From positions 1 to 64,000 of the forward strand of contig JBGARN010000004.1 of the NCBI GenBank assembly GCA_044230205.1: a DNA stretch of 64,000 nucleotides, written 5' to 3'. Positions 28,376-36,441 of the stretch are shown here, piece after piece. Under the pieces are notes generated by a model. That model did no database searches and was not told the DNA's origin. It was given only the letters and a program-made list of their open reading frames with translations. Every line of letters begins with the position of its first letter. The stretch's first letter is position 1. The position numbers and the translations under genes were made by a program. The stretch is from JAEUTH01 sp044230205. Lineage in GTDB: Bacteria; Bacteroidota; Bacteroidia; AKYH767-A; OLB10.

Positions 28376-29056
28376 ATGCACAACCGTCTTAAAATAATCT
28401 TTATTTTGATTGCATTGCTGAAGGCGCCCGGGGTTGCATTCTCGCAGCCTCAGAATGATTACTCGATGCAGTTTAAAATTAATATTGAAAAAAAAATAAG
28501 CCGTTCATTTTCAACTTCTTTATATTACCAAAACTCATTTAACCAGAATGCATCAGAAATGTATTATAACTTTATTGATGCGGGAATTGAATACAAGCTC
28601 AACAGAAATTTTACGGTGGATGCGCGATACCGTTTTGTTAAAATAAGGAACCGCGATAATTTTTATGATGACAGGAATTTGATTTATACTGATATTATGT
28701 ATGCAAAAGGTTTTGGACGGTTTGGATTATTGGCGCGTGCACGATTTCAAAGGCAATTTTACGGTGGCATGAATAATGAGAACCCGGTTTCATACAGAGA
28801 TTATAACCGCACAAAGCTGCAGCTTAAATACAGAATTAATTATTATTGGTCGCCTTATGTTTCTTTGGAAGCCTATTATCCCTTTAACCACCCTGTAAGG
28901 AAGACAATTGATCAGTGGCGACAAACTGCAGGTGTTTTTTATACGATAAATGAGCAAATAAAAATTGAAGCATATTATCAACTTCAGCAACTAACGAACA
29001 GGAAAAATAAAAATCATACTTATGTAACTGCCCTTAACTTTTATTTCAAATTTTGA
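28376..29056 (+). CDS. DUF2490-type outer-membrane beta-barrel protein
   Basis: 226 residues from ATG 28376 (the TTG at 28370 is less likely). A signal peptide (about 1-24, ending AFSQ) is followed by alternating strands with aromatic girdles, for example SLYYQNSFN, EYKLNRNFTVDARYRF, KLQLKYRINYYWSPYVSLEAYY, and a final strand ending in Phe (TALNFYFKF), the usual barrel C-terminus. The pattern fits DUF2490, a small outer-membrane barrel family. It could form an outer-membrane partner to the ABC exporter of the same operon (inference). The stop overlaps the ATG of the next gene by one base. Confidence 0.72.
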   Translation: MHNRLKIIFILIALLKAPGVAFSQPQNDYSMQFKINIEKKISRSFSTSLYYQNSFNQNASEMYYNFIDAGIEYKLNRNFTVDARYRFVKIRNRDNFYDDRNLIYTDIMYAKGFGRFGLLARARFQRQFYGGMNNENPVSYRDYNRTKLQLKYRINYYWSPYVSLEAYYPFNHPVRKTIDQWRQTAGVFYTINEQIKIEAYYQLQQLTNRKNKNHTYVTALNFYFKF

Positions 29057-30138
29057 TGTCAACCTTAAAAATAAATTACAGCAATTATAGCTGCAGTGTA
29101 ATGTCACAACAATTGCTTACTTTACTTTGTTTAATATTTTTCATTCTCATGAATGTAACAACAACTCAGGGGCAGGTTAAAAGTAAAATTGCAATTGCAG
29201 TTCATGGCGGTGCGGGTAATCTGAAAAAACTAAATCTTACTCCTGAGCAGGAAAAAAATTATAACGATACACTTGCACTGGCCTTGCAAACCGGTTATGC
29301 AGTGTTGAAAAAAGGCGGCAGCAGTGTAGATGCCGTGGAAGCAGCAGTTAAAGTAATGGAAAACTCACCGCTGTTTAATGCGGGCAAAGGTGCTGTATTT
29401 ACCAATGAAGGTACCAATGAAATGGATGCCGCTATAATGAATGGATTAAATAAAAAATGCGGAGCAGTTGCCGGTGTGCGTACCATTAAGAATCCTGTTT
29501 CGGCTGCGCGTATGGTTATGGATAGTTCCCAGTTTGTATTTCTTTCACAACGCGGTGCGGAAAAATTTGCAGCTGAACATGGCCTTGAAATAGTTGACAC
29601 ATCTTACTTCTACACTAAGTATCGCTGGGATCAATTACAGAAAGCAATTATTAACGATACTGTTGAATTAGATCATAGTGATACATCAGGTTATAATAAC
29701 AATGATGATAATGTGGATCATAAATTCGGTACAGTGGGTTGCGTTGCACTTGATCAGTATGGTAACCTGGCAGCGGCAACATCAACGGGAGGCATAACGA
29801 ATAAAAAATATAATCGTATTGGCGATTCGCCATTGATCGGTTGTGGTACTTATGCTGAAAATAAAACCTGTGCAGTTTCATGCACCGGGAAAGGTGAAGA
29901 TTTTATAAGACTTGTTGTTGCGTATGACATTGCTGCACTAATGAAATACAAATCACTCAAAATTAAGGATGCTGCTGATTACGTTATCCTCACCAAACTT
30001 CCAAAAATAAAAGGACGCGGTGGTTGCATAGCTATAGATAGGTATGGACACATAGCCATGCCATTTACAACTGAAGGAATGTTCAGGGGTTATATTGATG
30101 TGAATGGAAAAATGAAGACCATGATTTATAAAGACTGA
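29056..30138 (+). CDS. Isoaspartyl peptidase / L-asparaginase (Ntn-hydrolase), secreted
   Basis: 360 residues from ATG 29056, which overlaps the previous stop as TGATG; an ATG at 29101 would start directly at the signal peptide (MSQQLLTLLCLIFF...TQGQ) and is equally possible. The asparaginase-2 family start AIAVHGGAGN is present, and the autocatalytic Thr is in KFGTVGCVALD (codon 29731-29733), followed by AAATSTGG. The enzyme is made as one chain and cleaves itself before the Thr into alpha and beta subunits; it removes isoaspartyl dipeptides or asparagine. The signal peptide places it in the periplasm. Last gene of the 18-30 kb run. Confidence 0.9.
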   Translation: MSTLKINYSNYSCSVMSQQLLTLLCLIFFILMNVTTTQGQVKSKIAIAVHGGAGNLKKLNLTPEQEKNYNDTLALALQTGYAVLKKGGSSVDAVEAAVKVMENSPLFNAGKGAVFTNEGTNEMDAAIMNGLNKKCGAVAGVRTIKNPVSAARMVMDSSQFVFLSQRGAEKFAAEHGLEIVDTSYFYTKYRWDQLQKAIINDTVELDHSDTSGYNNNDDNVDHKFGTVGCVALDQYGNLAAATSTGGITNKKYNRIGDSPLIGCGTYAENKTCAVSCTGKGEDFIRLVVAYDIAALMKYKSLKIKDAADYVILTKLPKIKGRGGCIAIDRYGHIAMPFTTEGMFRGYIDVNGKMKTMIYKD

Positions 30139-30150
30139 TTAAAAGTGCTG

Positions 30151-31371
30151 TTAAAAACTCCAGCGCATTCGGAGAAAAACAGAATTGTTCACTGGCTCCA
30201 CTTCTCCTTCAAAATTTTCTGCAAAGTAGGATTGCACGTAAAGGTCGAGATCAAAACTGTTGGTGACAGAGTAATTGGCATAGGGGAGTAAAATGATAAG
30301 TTTTGTTTCAGGAGAATATACCACTGAAAAATTAGCACTGAATAACGGGCTGAAGCTCTTTGAAGTTTGCAGCATAAAACTGTAAACATCAGGCATCAGG
30401 TTTTTAGCTGAAAGTGTACGGTCAGCAAGCATTAAAATATTTTGAGGATTGATATCAGCATAACCATTATACAAAGCCGATGCGTTTACATACCAGCCTT
30501 TTTTGAAAGAATAGTCTACAGCAATGGAAGCACTCAATGATCCTGTTGAATCGGTAAATTCTTTTTTAGGATGAAAGTAAGTGGCTTCACCTTTAAAACC
30601 TGCCTCGCCAATACTTCCGGCCCAGCCTGCACCTGCAACAATATCCGTTTTGCAAACACCACCGATAAACTGCAAATCATAACCATGTGTGTTGACGCGG
30701 TAACGCAATGCAGCAGTTGCATCATCCTTTTCATGCGATGGTGAAAATGCAAAATCAATTCCTGAAAAATCGGTGATGTTATATTCTGCAAGCACGGCAT
30801 CTGTACCCGGACGTTCTTCGTAATCAAAATCCAGAAAATTGTAGGAGTTAAAAATGTCATTAGGGTTCCATGTTAAATTGATGCCCCAATTGATGCGTTG
30901 CCTTCCAACCCTGAAATGCATTTTATTTTTTTTCCAGTCAACATTCAAACGATCAAAAGTGGTATTCATCACCATTGAATTTGTTTCAAACCAGTTGAAG
31001 GTTAAATCCATATATCCTTCATCATTATTAATCTGGTCAGCAAAACCGGGAATCATTTTCACCTGGTCACCAACAAATAATCGATTGCGGATACCTGCAT
31101 TGATTTCGAAATTTTCGGGCAGTGCAATTTTGAAGTTTAACCTGTTGTGAATTTCATTGGTCAGGTAAATAGAATCGGCATCATCTTTAAAGCTAAAGAG
31201 CTGCAGGTCTTTAATGTAACCGTTTATATAAAACCATTGCCTTTTAACAACAGAAGAATCATTTTGTGAAATTGCTACCTGACTGTATAATATAAATGCG
31301 AAAATGAATATAAGCACTTGTCGCCAAGTCGTTATACAATACCAATTTGAAATGCACTTTTCTGATTCCAT
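30151..31371 (-). CDS. Outer-membrane porin-like barrel protein
   Basis: 406 residues with a long signal peptide (about 1-36, ending VAISQ). The mature chain is a beta-barrel pattern with the block GRQRINWGINLTWNPNDIFN and a closing strand NNSVFLRMRWSF that ends in Phe. The GRQR.NWG....PNDIFN block is familiar from DUF1302-like/porin proteins that occur beside LolA-like and ABC permease genes. Upstream on the same strand lies the Lol-like cluster (32445-36323), separated by the transposase and the REP array, which begins only 14 bp before this start codon. Probable role: outer-membrane partner of the cluster (inference). Confidence 0.75.
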   Translation of the reverse strand: MESEKCISNWYCITTWRQVLIFIFAFILYSQVAISQNDSSVVKRQWFYINGYIKDLQLFSFKDDADSIYLTNEIHNRLNFKIALPENFEINAGIRNRLFVGDQVKMIPGFADQINNDEGYMDLTFNWFETNSMVMNTTFDRLNVDWKKNKMHFRVGRQRINWGINLTWNPNDIFNSYNFLDFDYEERPGTDAVLAEYNITDFSGIDFAFSPSHEKDDATAALRYRVNTHGYDLQFIGGVCKTDIVAGAGWAGSIGEAGFKGEATYFHPKKEFTDSTGSLSASIAVDYSFKKGWYVNASALYNGYADINPQNILMLADRTLSAKNLMPDVYSFMLQTSKSFSPLFSANFSVVYSPETKLIILLPYANYSVTNSFDLDLYVQSYFAENFEGEVEPVNNSVFLRMRWSF

Positions 31372-31384
31372 TATTTCTACCCAA

Positions 31385-31763
31385 ATGTCGCCCCTATGGG
31401 GCTTCTGAAATTTGTCTGTTTACTCTTCTACCATAATGTCGCCCCTAAGGGGCTTTTTGATTTTTTCTTTTTATTCTCCTGCCAAAATGTTGCCCCAACG
31501 GGGCTTCTGAAATTTGTCTGTTTACTCTTCTACCATAATGTCGCCCCTAAGGGGCTTTTTGATTTTTTTCTTTTTATTCTCCTACCCAATTGTCGCCCCT
31601 AGGGGGCTTCTGAAATTTGTCTTTTTACTCTTCTACCATAATGTCGCCCCTAAGGGGCTTTCTGATTTTTTCTTTTTATTCTCCTACCAAAATGTTGCCC
31701 CAACGGGGCTTCTGAAATTCGTTTATTTATTCTTCATTCGTAATGTCGTTAATATGTGACTTT
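31385..31763 (+). repeat. Plus-oriented sub-array, stem GCCCC/GGGGC (8 units)
   Basis: Seven good hairpins and one degenerate one. The spacer between hairpins is about 30 bp and AT-rich. Because 51 is a multiple of three, the array stays open in one frame and yields a spurious repetitive ORF. Confidence 0.9.
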
Positions 31764-31787
31764 ATAGTTTCTCAGTATTTTAAATAC

Positions 31788-31859
31788 AAAGTGCCATAGG
31801 CACGAGATTATGGTAAAGTAGTAACAACTTAAATAACTAAAGTGCCGTAGGCACGACAT
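31788..31859 (-). repeat. Inverted pair of REP units, stem GTGCC/GGCAC
   Basis: Read on the minus strand, the units at 31859-31839 and 31808-31788 are ATGTC (or ATCTC), GTGCC, TAC (or TAT), GGCAC, TTT. Flank and layout match the plus-oriented units, but two base pairs of the stem are changed on both sides. The nearer unit is 12 bp past the transposase stop. Confidence 0.9.
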
Positions 31860-31871
31860 TTTATTAAATCA

Positions 31872-32333
31872 TCATTCATAAAATTCAAATAAATACTTAT
31901 CATCATAAGCCACGTCAAAGCTTTTTAACATCTCAAGATATTCTTCCCGGAATGTTTTATTGCGATGATGTTCTTCCTGGTTCATTATATAATTTATTAC
32001 AACATCTCGCTGGCTCTTCGAATAAGAAAATGCTCCGTAACCTTCTTGCCACTGAAATTTTCCCTTAACAAATTTTTTTTCATTGATCCATTTTGAACTA
32101 TTTGCTTTAACTGTTTTCATTATCTCTGAAATAGCCAATGATGGTGGCAAGCCAAAAAAAATATGGACATGATCTTTCCATCCACCAACCGAAAGCGATT
32201 TTGCCCCGACCTCTGTAATAATACCGGAGATATATTTGTGTAAATTATCGCGCCAAGATTGATTGATTATATTTTCACGGGATTGAACTGCGAATACAGC
32301 ATGAATTGAAATTTGTGAATAGGTGTTTGCCAT
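31872..32333 (-). CDS. REP-associated / IS200-type Y1 transposase
   Basis: 153 residues. Single-strand HUH transposase of the Y1 (IS200/IS605) superfamily: N-terminal NTYSQISIHAVFAV, the HUH pair in KDHVHIFFG (His55, His57), and a likely nucleophile Tyr115 in VVINYIMNQEEHH. Such enzymes cut and join single-stranded DNA at palindromic hairpins. Here the gene lies 12 bp from two inverted hairpins and a larger hairpin array, with no second IS end, which is the layout of REP-associated (RAYT-like) transposases rather than a full IS element. Its stop ends just short of the array. Confidence 0.85.
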   Translation of the reverse strand: MANTYSQISIHAVFAVQSRENIINQSWRDNLHKYISGIITEVGAKSLSVGGWKDHVHIFFGLPPSLAISEIMKTVKANSSKWINEKKFVKGKFQWQEGYGAFSYSKSQRDVVINYIMNQEEHHRNKTFREEYLEMLKSFDVAYDDKYLFEFYE

Positions 32334-32444
32334 TTTAATAATTAGATTGATATTCTGGATTTGTTTTCACCATCATGATATGCTAACTGGACTTTTATAT
32401 TTTTGCAGAAAGTAGCCATTTCTGGATTTTATATTCAGCTTTTG

Positions 32445-33158
32445 TTAGCCCTGACTGGCATGTTCCACTTTTTTATTCATCGAGTCGGACTCAATCTTTC
32501 CATCCACCAAAGTAATAACACGATGTGCACGTTCTATCACGCGTGCATCATGCGTTGAAAAAATAAAAGTCATGTCTTCTTCTTTATTCAGTTTACTCAT
32601 AATGTCCAACAGGTTAGCGGCTGATTTTGAATCAAGATTTGCTGTGGGTTCATCAGCAAGAATAAACTGAGGCTTTGATGCCAACGCACGTGCTACTGCT
32701 ACGCGTTGCTGTTGCCCACCTGATAATTGTGAAGGCCTTGCATCAAGTTTATCTCCTAATCCAACATCATTCAATAAATTTTTTGCCCGCTCTTCGCGTT
32801 CTTTTTTCAAACGCTTTTGCAGCAGCATTATGAATTCCACATTTTCTTTGGCAGTAAGCACAGGCACCAGGTTGAACGACTGAAAAATAAATCCAATATT
32901 ATTCAACCTGAAATCAATCAATGCATTTTCACTAAGTGCTGTTATGTCAACATTGTTTACGAGCACTTGCCCTGTTGTTGGTTTATCCAGTCCACCCAAT
33001 ATATTAAGTAGGGTAGTTTTACCTGAACCTGAGGGGCCTACCAATGCTGTGAACTCTCCCTTTTCTATATGCAAATGCACACCGTTAATCGCATTAACCG
33101 GGACTGTATCCGGATTATAAACCTTCGAAATATTATGTGCATCAATAACTGTATTCAT
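32445..33158 (-). CDS. ABC transporter ATPase, LolD/MacB type
   Basis: 237 residues. Walker A GPSGSGKTT at 41-49, signature LSGGQQQRVAVARAL near 144, Walker B QFILADEPTANLD and switch His in FIFSTHD are all intact. The FQSFNLVPVLTAKENVEF block is typical of the MacB/LolD/FtsE group. Its start overlaps the stop of the permease gene upstream by 4 bp. It powers the two FtsX-type permeases of the cluster, probably to extract lipoproteins or other lipidated cargo from the inner membrane (inference from family and from the LolA-like gene). Confidence 0.92.
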   Translation of the reverse strand: MNTVIDAHNISKVYNPDTVPVNAINGVHLHIEKGEFTALVGPSGSGKTTLLNILGGLDKPTTGQVLVNNVDITALSENALIDFRLNNIGFIFQSFNLVPVLTAKENVEFIMLLQKRLKKEREERAKNLLNDVGLGDKLDARPSQLSGGQQQRVAVARALASKPQFILADEPTANLDSKSAANLLDIMSKLNKEEDMTFIFSTHDARVIERAHRVITLVDGKIESDSMNKKVEHASQG

Positions 33159-34375
33159 ATTTTAATTGTTTGAGCAGGATTTAATTTAAGTGCTTTAAGA
33201 GCTGGTAGTATGGACGAAAGAATGGCTGCAATGCTTACCAGTAATAAAACCTGCAGGTAACTGTTGATAGGGAGATCTGTATAAATTATATTGCTGTAGC
33301 CGAATCGTGCTAGGGCCTTACCGGAAATTGCAGTTAAATCAATACCGTGTTTTCCGAACCATGTGATAAAACTGTAAGCGAATAAAAATCCGAAAGGTAC
33401 ACCTGTGAGCACCAAAAAAATTGTTTCAATCACAACAAGTAAGAAAACCCGAATGCGGTTCATGCCCAAAGCAATCATCATTCCTATTTCTCGTGTGCGC
33501 TCTAAAATGGCCATAAGCATGGTATTGATGATACCAAAAGTTAGTGCCAACAAAATAATACCAACGATGATAAGTGCTGCAATGTCAGATGTTTCTTCAA
33601 TCAATCCTGTTTCAGGTGCAACTTCACGCCACGACTCTATTTTTAGTTGCTGGAAATTATTTTTCAGGTTTTGAATTACCGGTTCAATTACTTCATCCTT
33701 TTGCAACAGTACTGCAATTTCATTTACACCTTCACTCATCTGCACCAGTGAGCGGATATCATCAGCAAGAATAAATGCATTGTATTCTTCCTGTATTGAA
33801 CTGGTTGATTTATATATTCCCGTAATCCGGAACGCGCCCGATACTAAATTGTTTTCCTTATCCTGGAATGTAATTACAACTTTATTTTTCAGTTTCAATT
33901 TCATTTTGTCGGCAAGTGCTTTGCCAACCAGTATGCGGTTTTTTTTATCACCAGAAAAATACTCGCCTTCGGCAATACGATTAGATAACCCTGTGAGTTT
34001 GCCTTCATCAACAGCATCAATACCTGTAATTTTTATTCCATTACTACCGCGTGCATTGGCAATCATGGCCGTAACATTTAACCGCATGGCAAATGCTTTT
34101 ACAGCACTATTACTTTGTAAAGCTGTTTTAATTTTAACTGCTCCATCAATAAGTTTCCATTCTTCGTCTTCAATATCGAAAGCGCTGTTGTGAATCTGAA
34201 TGTGTGATGTTTCTTCAGTAATAGTGGTAGCTAATTTACTTTGCATCATTCCATAATAGATGGACATAATTACAGTGCCCGCCCAAATTCCTGTTATTAC
34301 CGAAAGGATAATAACTAGGCTGCGCACTTTATTGCGCCACAAATTTCGCCAGGCTATGGTGAACAGTATTTTCAT
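33155..34375 (-). CDS. FtsX/LolC-type ABC permease (second of two)
   Basis: 406 residues from ATG 34375; an in-frame ATG at 34399 would overlap the upstream gene by 17 bp and add eight residues absent from the paralogue. MKILFTIAWRNLWRNKVRS aligns with the paralogue start. One N-terminal helix, a large periplasmic MacB-PCD-like domain (about 45-245), then three C-terminal helices (LIIVGIILLALTFGI, VFLLVVIETIFLVLTGVPFG, LLLVSIAAILSSILPAL) in the usual 4-TM FtsX layout. Works with the ATPase at 32445. Confidence 0.9.
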   Translation of the reverse strand: MKILFTIAWRNLWRNKVRSLVIILSVITGIWAGTVIMSIYYGMMQSKLATTITEETSHIQIHNSAFDIEDEEWKLIDGAVKIKTALQSNSAVKAFAMRLNVTAMIANARGSNGIKITGIDAVDEGKLTGLSNRIAEGEYFSGDKKNRILVGKALADKMKLKLKNKVVITFQDKENNLVSGAFRITGIYKSTSSIQEEYNAFILADDIRSLVQMSEGVNEIAVLLQKDEVIEPVIQNLKNNFQQLKIESWREVAPETGLIEETSDIAALIIVGIILLALTFGIINTMLMAILERTREIGMMIALGMNRIRVFLLVVIETIFLVLTGVPFGFLFAYSFITWFGKHGIDLTAISGKALARFGYSNIIYTDLPINSYLQVLLLVSIAAILSSILPALKALKLNPAQTIKI

Positions 34376-34382
34376 TTTCAAT

Positions 34383-35597
34383 TTACTTTCGCATGGCATT
34401 CACCGCTTTCATGCTTTTTATTTTTACAAGAGGATACATAAACAAAACCATAGAGATGACGAGTACAATTATTCCCTGGTTGATAAAAATATCGGGATCA
34501 ACCGATGTTGGAAATATGGGTTCGAATCCGAACTTTTCATAGGTTGCTGCAAGATCACCTCCAACACGTATAGGATGCAGGTTAAAGTAGGATACCACAG
34601 GAATACTAATTGCAACACCAACAATGCAGCCTGTGAATGATGTAATAAGCGCTTCAAAGAAAAGCATAAGGGCAATGCGCATGCGCGACATGCCAATGGC
34701 CAATAGCATACCCAATTCGTATTGCCGTTCGGCCATCAGCATTAATAGCGTGCTGAAAATACCGAAAGACACCAGCAGGTATAAAATGCCAATTATAATC
34801 ATTGTGCTGGCTGTGTCTGTTTCAATGTGCTGTTCAATTTCCGGCATCATTTCTTTCCATGTCATTACTTCATAATCATTGCCGGTTAATTTTGAAATCC
34901 TGTTACGGGTTTCATCCATCATCATTTCATTGTTCATCTCAATTGCAAAAGCACTTGCCATATTTTCAGTTCCCAAAAGCTCGTTGGCATTTTTTATATG
35001 GATAAACATGGCTTTATTATTCAGTTCGGGTGAACCGAATTTTAAAATGCCTTTTACAACAAACTGTCCTGCTGCCGTTGCACCATGATAACCTTGACCG
35101 AGGACAATTATCGTGTCGTTTAATTTTACCTGGAGCTTGGTTCCAATACCCTCACCAATAATTGCAGCATTGTTTTCGTCTGTCAGATAGCTTCCCTGTT
35201 TAATTTTTTTATCAAGATGGATGATTTGTTTTTCTCTTTCAGCATCAATACCCACTACAAGTCCGCCCTGCGTTTTTTCGCCCGATGATATCAATGCAAA
35301 CGATTCGAGCCGGGGCGAAATCAATTTTACATTTTCATCGCTCTCAATTTTTTTAATGAGTTCGTCAGTAACAGTAAATGCATTGTCAATTATTTTTTCA
35401 TTCCAGTAACCGTTCTTATGCACCTGCACATAACCTGAATAATAACTCACCACATTTTTAATAAGGTTTCCGAAAATGCCATCCTGGAACGAAGTAGTAA
35501 GCACAGAAAGCAAAACCGCAAAAAACACTGCTGCCATTGTAATCAGTGTGCGGTTACGGTTGCGCCATAAATTTCGCCATGCAAGTGTTATAAACAT
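34383..35597 (-). CDS. FtsX/LolE-type ABC permease (first of two)
   Basis: 404 residues. N-terminus MFITLAWRNLWRNRNRTLIT, one helix, periplasmic domain (about 40-265) and three C-terminal helices (IIIGILYLLVSFGIF, LMLFFEALITSFTGCIVG, IIVLVISMVLFMYPLV). It is a paralogue of the next gene; two unlike permeases make the heterodimer of a LolCDE-like complex. The gap to the LolA-like gene upstream is 11 bp and to the next permease 7 bp, so this is one operon. Confidence 0.9.
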   Translation of the reverse strand: MFITLAWRNLWRNRNRTLITMAAVFFAVLLSVLTTSFQDGIFGNLIKNVVSYYSGYVQVHKNGYWNEKIIDNAFTVTDELIKKIESDENVKLISPRLESFALISSGEKTQGGLVVGIDAEREKQIIHLDKKIKQGSYLTDENNAAIIGEGIGTKLQVKLNDTIIVLGQGYHGATAAGQFVVKGILKFGSPELNNKAMFIHIKNANELLGTENMASAFAIEMNNEMMMDETRNRISKLTGNDYEVMTWKEMMPEIEQHIETDTASTMIIIGILYLLVSFGIFSTLLMLMAERQYELGMLLAIGMSRMRIALMLFFEALITSFTGCIVGVAISIPVVSYFNLHPIRVGGDLAATYEKFGFEPIFPTSVDPDIFINQGIIVLVISMVLFMYPLVKIKSMKAVNAMRK

Positions 35598-35608
35598 AAC
35601 TCAGTGTT

Positions 35609-36323
35609 TCATTTCAGCGCTTTCATTTGCTGCGTTGTAAAAAAATTATCGTCAATCGGTTTATCAAAAATCATTTTCCGGTATTCGATAATGGTTTTAT
35701 TACCGGGCTTATCAGCCGGAATCATTTCAAGTTTTACAGGAATAATTCTTCCACCCATTTCTTTAACCTCAGTTGAAGTCATCACATTCACCAGCTCGTT
35801 TTCATCATCATAAAATTCACTTTTCATCTGCAGGTAATCTTTCTTATCAATGTAAATTATAATACGGTTCCACACCACAGCGGCCTGAGGCTTTGCAATC
35901 AACTCCAGTTTCCAGCATGTTCGATTCCCAATAGTTGCCTCCCCAAGAATCTTCGAATCGAAATCATCAGCAATAGATGCTTCCTTTACTAAATCATCAT
36001 TGGTAAAATCAGTCCCCATCCAGCTTTGCGACATCATTGATGGTGGTAATTTGATGGAACGTTCTAAAAGTAGTGCCTTTGTCTTTTTGCGGAGTTACAA
36101 TGTAAATAAGTGAATACTCCGTTCCTTTCATCCAAACCTTCATTTCCATTTCGCGACTCCAGCTTGGCCTCACTGTTTTAATCACCATCTCACCCTGCAA
36201 AGTTTTTCCACGCATTTTGTCTTCGCTGGTTTTAATTATGGTAGAAGCATCCTGCGCCCGGAGTGAATTAAATAGTGAACTCCATAACTGAAAGCACAAG
36301 AAAACAACCGCCTGAATTTTCAT
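35609..36323 (-). pseudogene. LolA-like outer-membrane lipoprotein-sorting protein, broken by an internal deletion
   Basis: Two frames carry one gene. The 5' part (ATG 36323, signal peptide ending SLRAQ, then STIIKTSEDKMRGKTLQGEM and VTPQKDKGTTF) runs to a TGA at 36009 in the wrong frame. The 3' part, in the shifted frame from about 36064, reads ERSIKLPPSMMSQSWMGTDF and then the family's DDLVKEASI, KPQAAVVW, KKDYLQMKSEFYD and EMIPADKPGNKT blocks. In intact relatives GTTF is followed by about 14 residues (L-K-x-G-x-E-M-W-N-W-x-P-x-I) before ER-IKLPPS; these are missing, so a roughly 40-bp deletion changed the frame at about 36065. If real, the LolA-like carrier of this cluster is inactive. Confidence 0.8.
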
Positions 36324-36441
36324 AACATGAACAGTAATTATCAATTACAAATATGCTTAAAAAGCAGTTAAGAATACTGATGAATACTATGAAAGCGTAT
36401 GATATTTATCAAAGGAAAAATTGATAAAGCAATTAAAAAAG

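Larger units (their letters stand above)
31385..31859. repeat. Ten-unit REP-like palindrome array with 51-bp period
   Basis: Units begin at 31385, 31436, 31487, 31538, 31590, 31641, 31692 and 31743 (steps 51, 51, 51, 52, 51, 51, 51) on the plus strand. Each is ATGTC or TTGTC or ATGTT, a 5-bp stem GCCCC/GGGGC around a 3-nt loop (TAT, TAA, AAC, TAA, TAG, TAA, AAC), then CTT or TTT; the unit at 31743 is decayed. Two spacer types alternate (one with TTCTGAAATTTGTCTGTTTA, one with TTTTTGATTTTTTCTTTT), giving a 102-bp dimer. Two more units at 31788 and 31839, also 51 bp apart, are inverted and have stem GTGCC/GGCAC. The array fills the gap between the porin and transposase genes. Confidence 0.93.

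Noticed and set aside
29056..30138. Isoaspartyl peptidase as a lasso-peptide or graspetide maturation enzyme with the nearby ABC exporter
   Set aside because: No asparagine-synthetase-like, transglutaminase-like or ATP-grasp gene and no precursor peptide are seen. The enzyme has the ordinary asparaginase-2 layout with a signal peptide.
31396..31759. Repetitive ORFs through the REP array (segments such as NVAPKGLFDFF and GLLKFVCLLFYHN)
   Set aside because: They exist only because the 51-bp period is a multiple of three and the DNA is T-rich. The hairpin symmetry is at DNA level and the frame shifts at the one 52-bp step.
31385..31859. CRISPR array
   Set aside because: Repeat and period sizes are near the CRISPR range, but the spacers are not unique: two spacer sequences alternate. 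No cas genes are present and the last units are inverted.
32345..32435. Direct repeat TTCTGGATTT upstream of the transposase gene as a target-site duplication
   Set aside because: Both copies lie on the same side of the gene and are short and AT-rich; Y1 transposases do not make target duplications.
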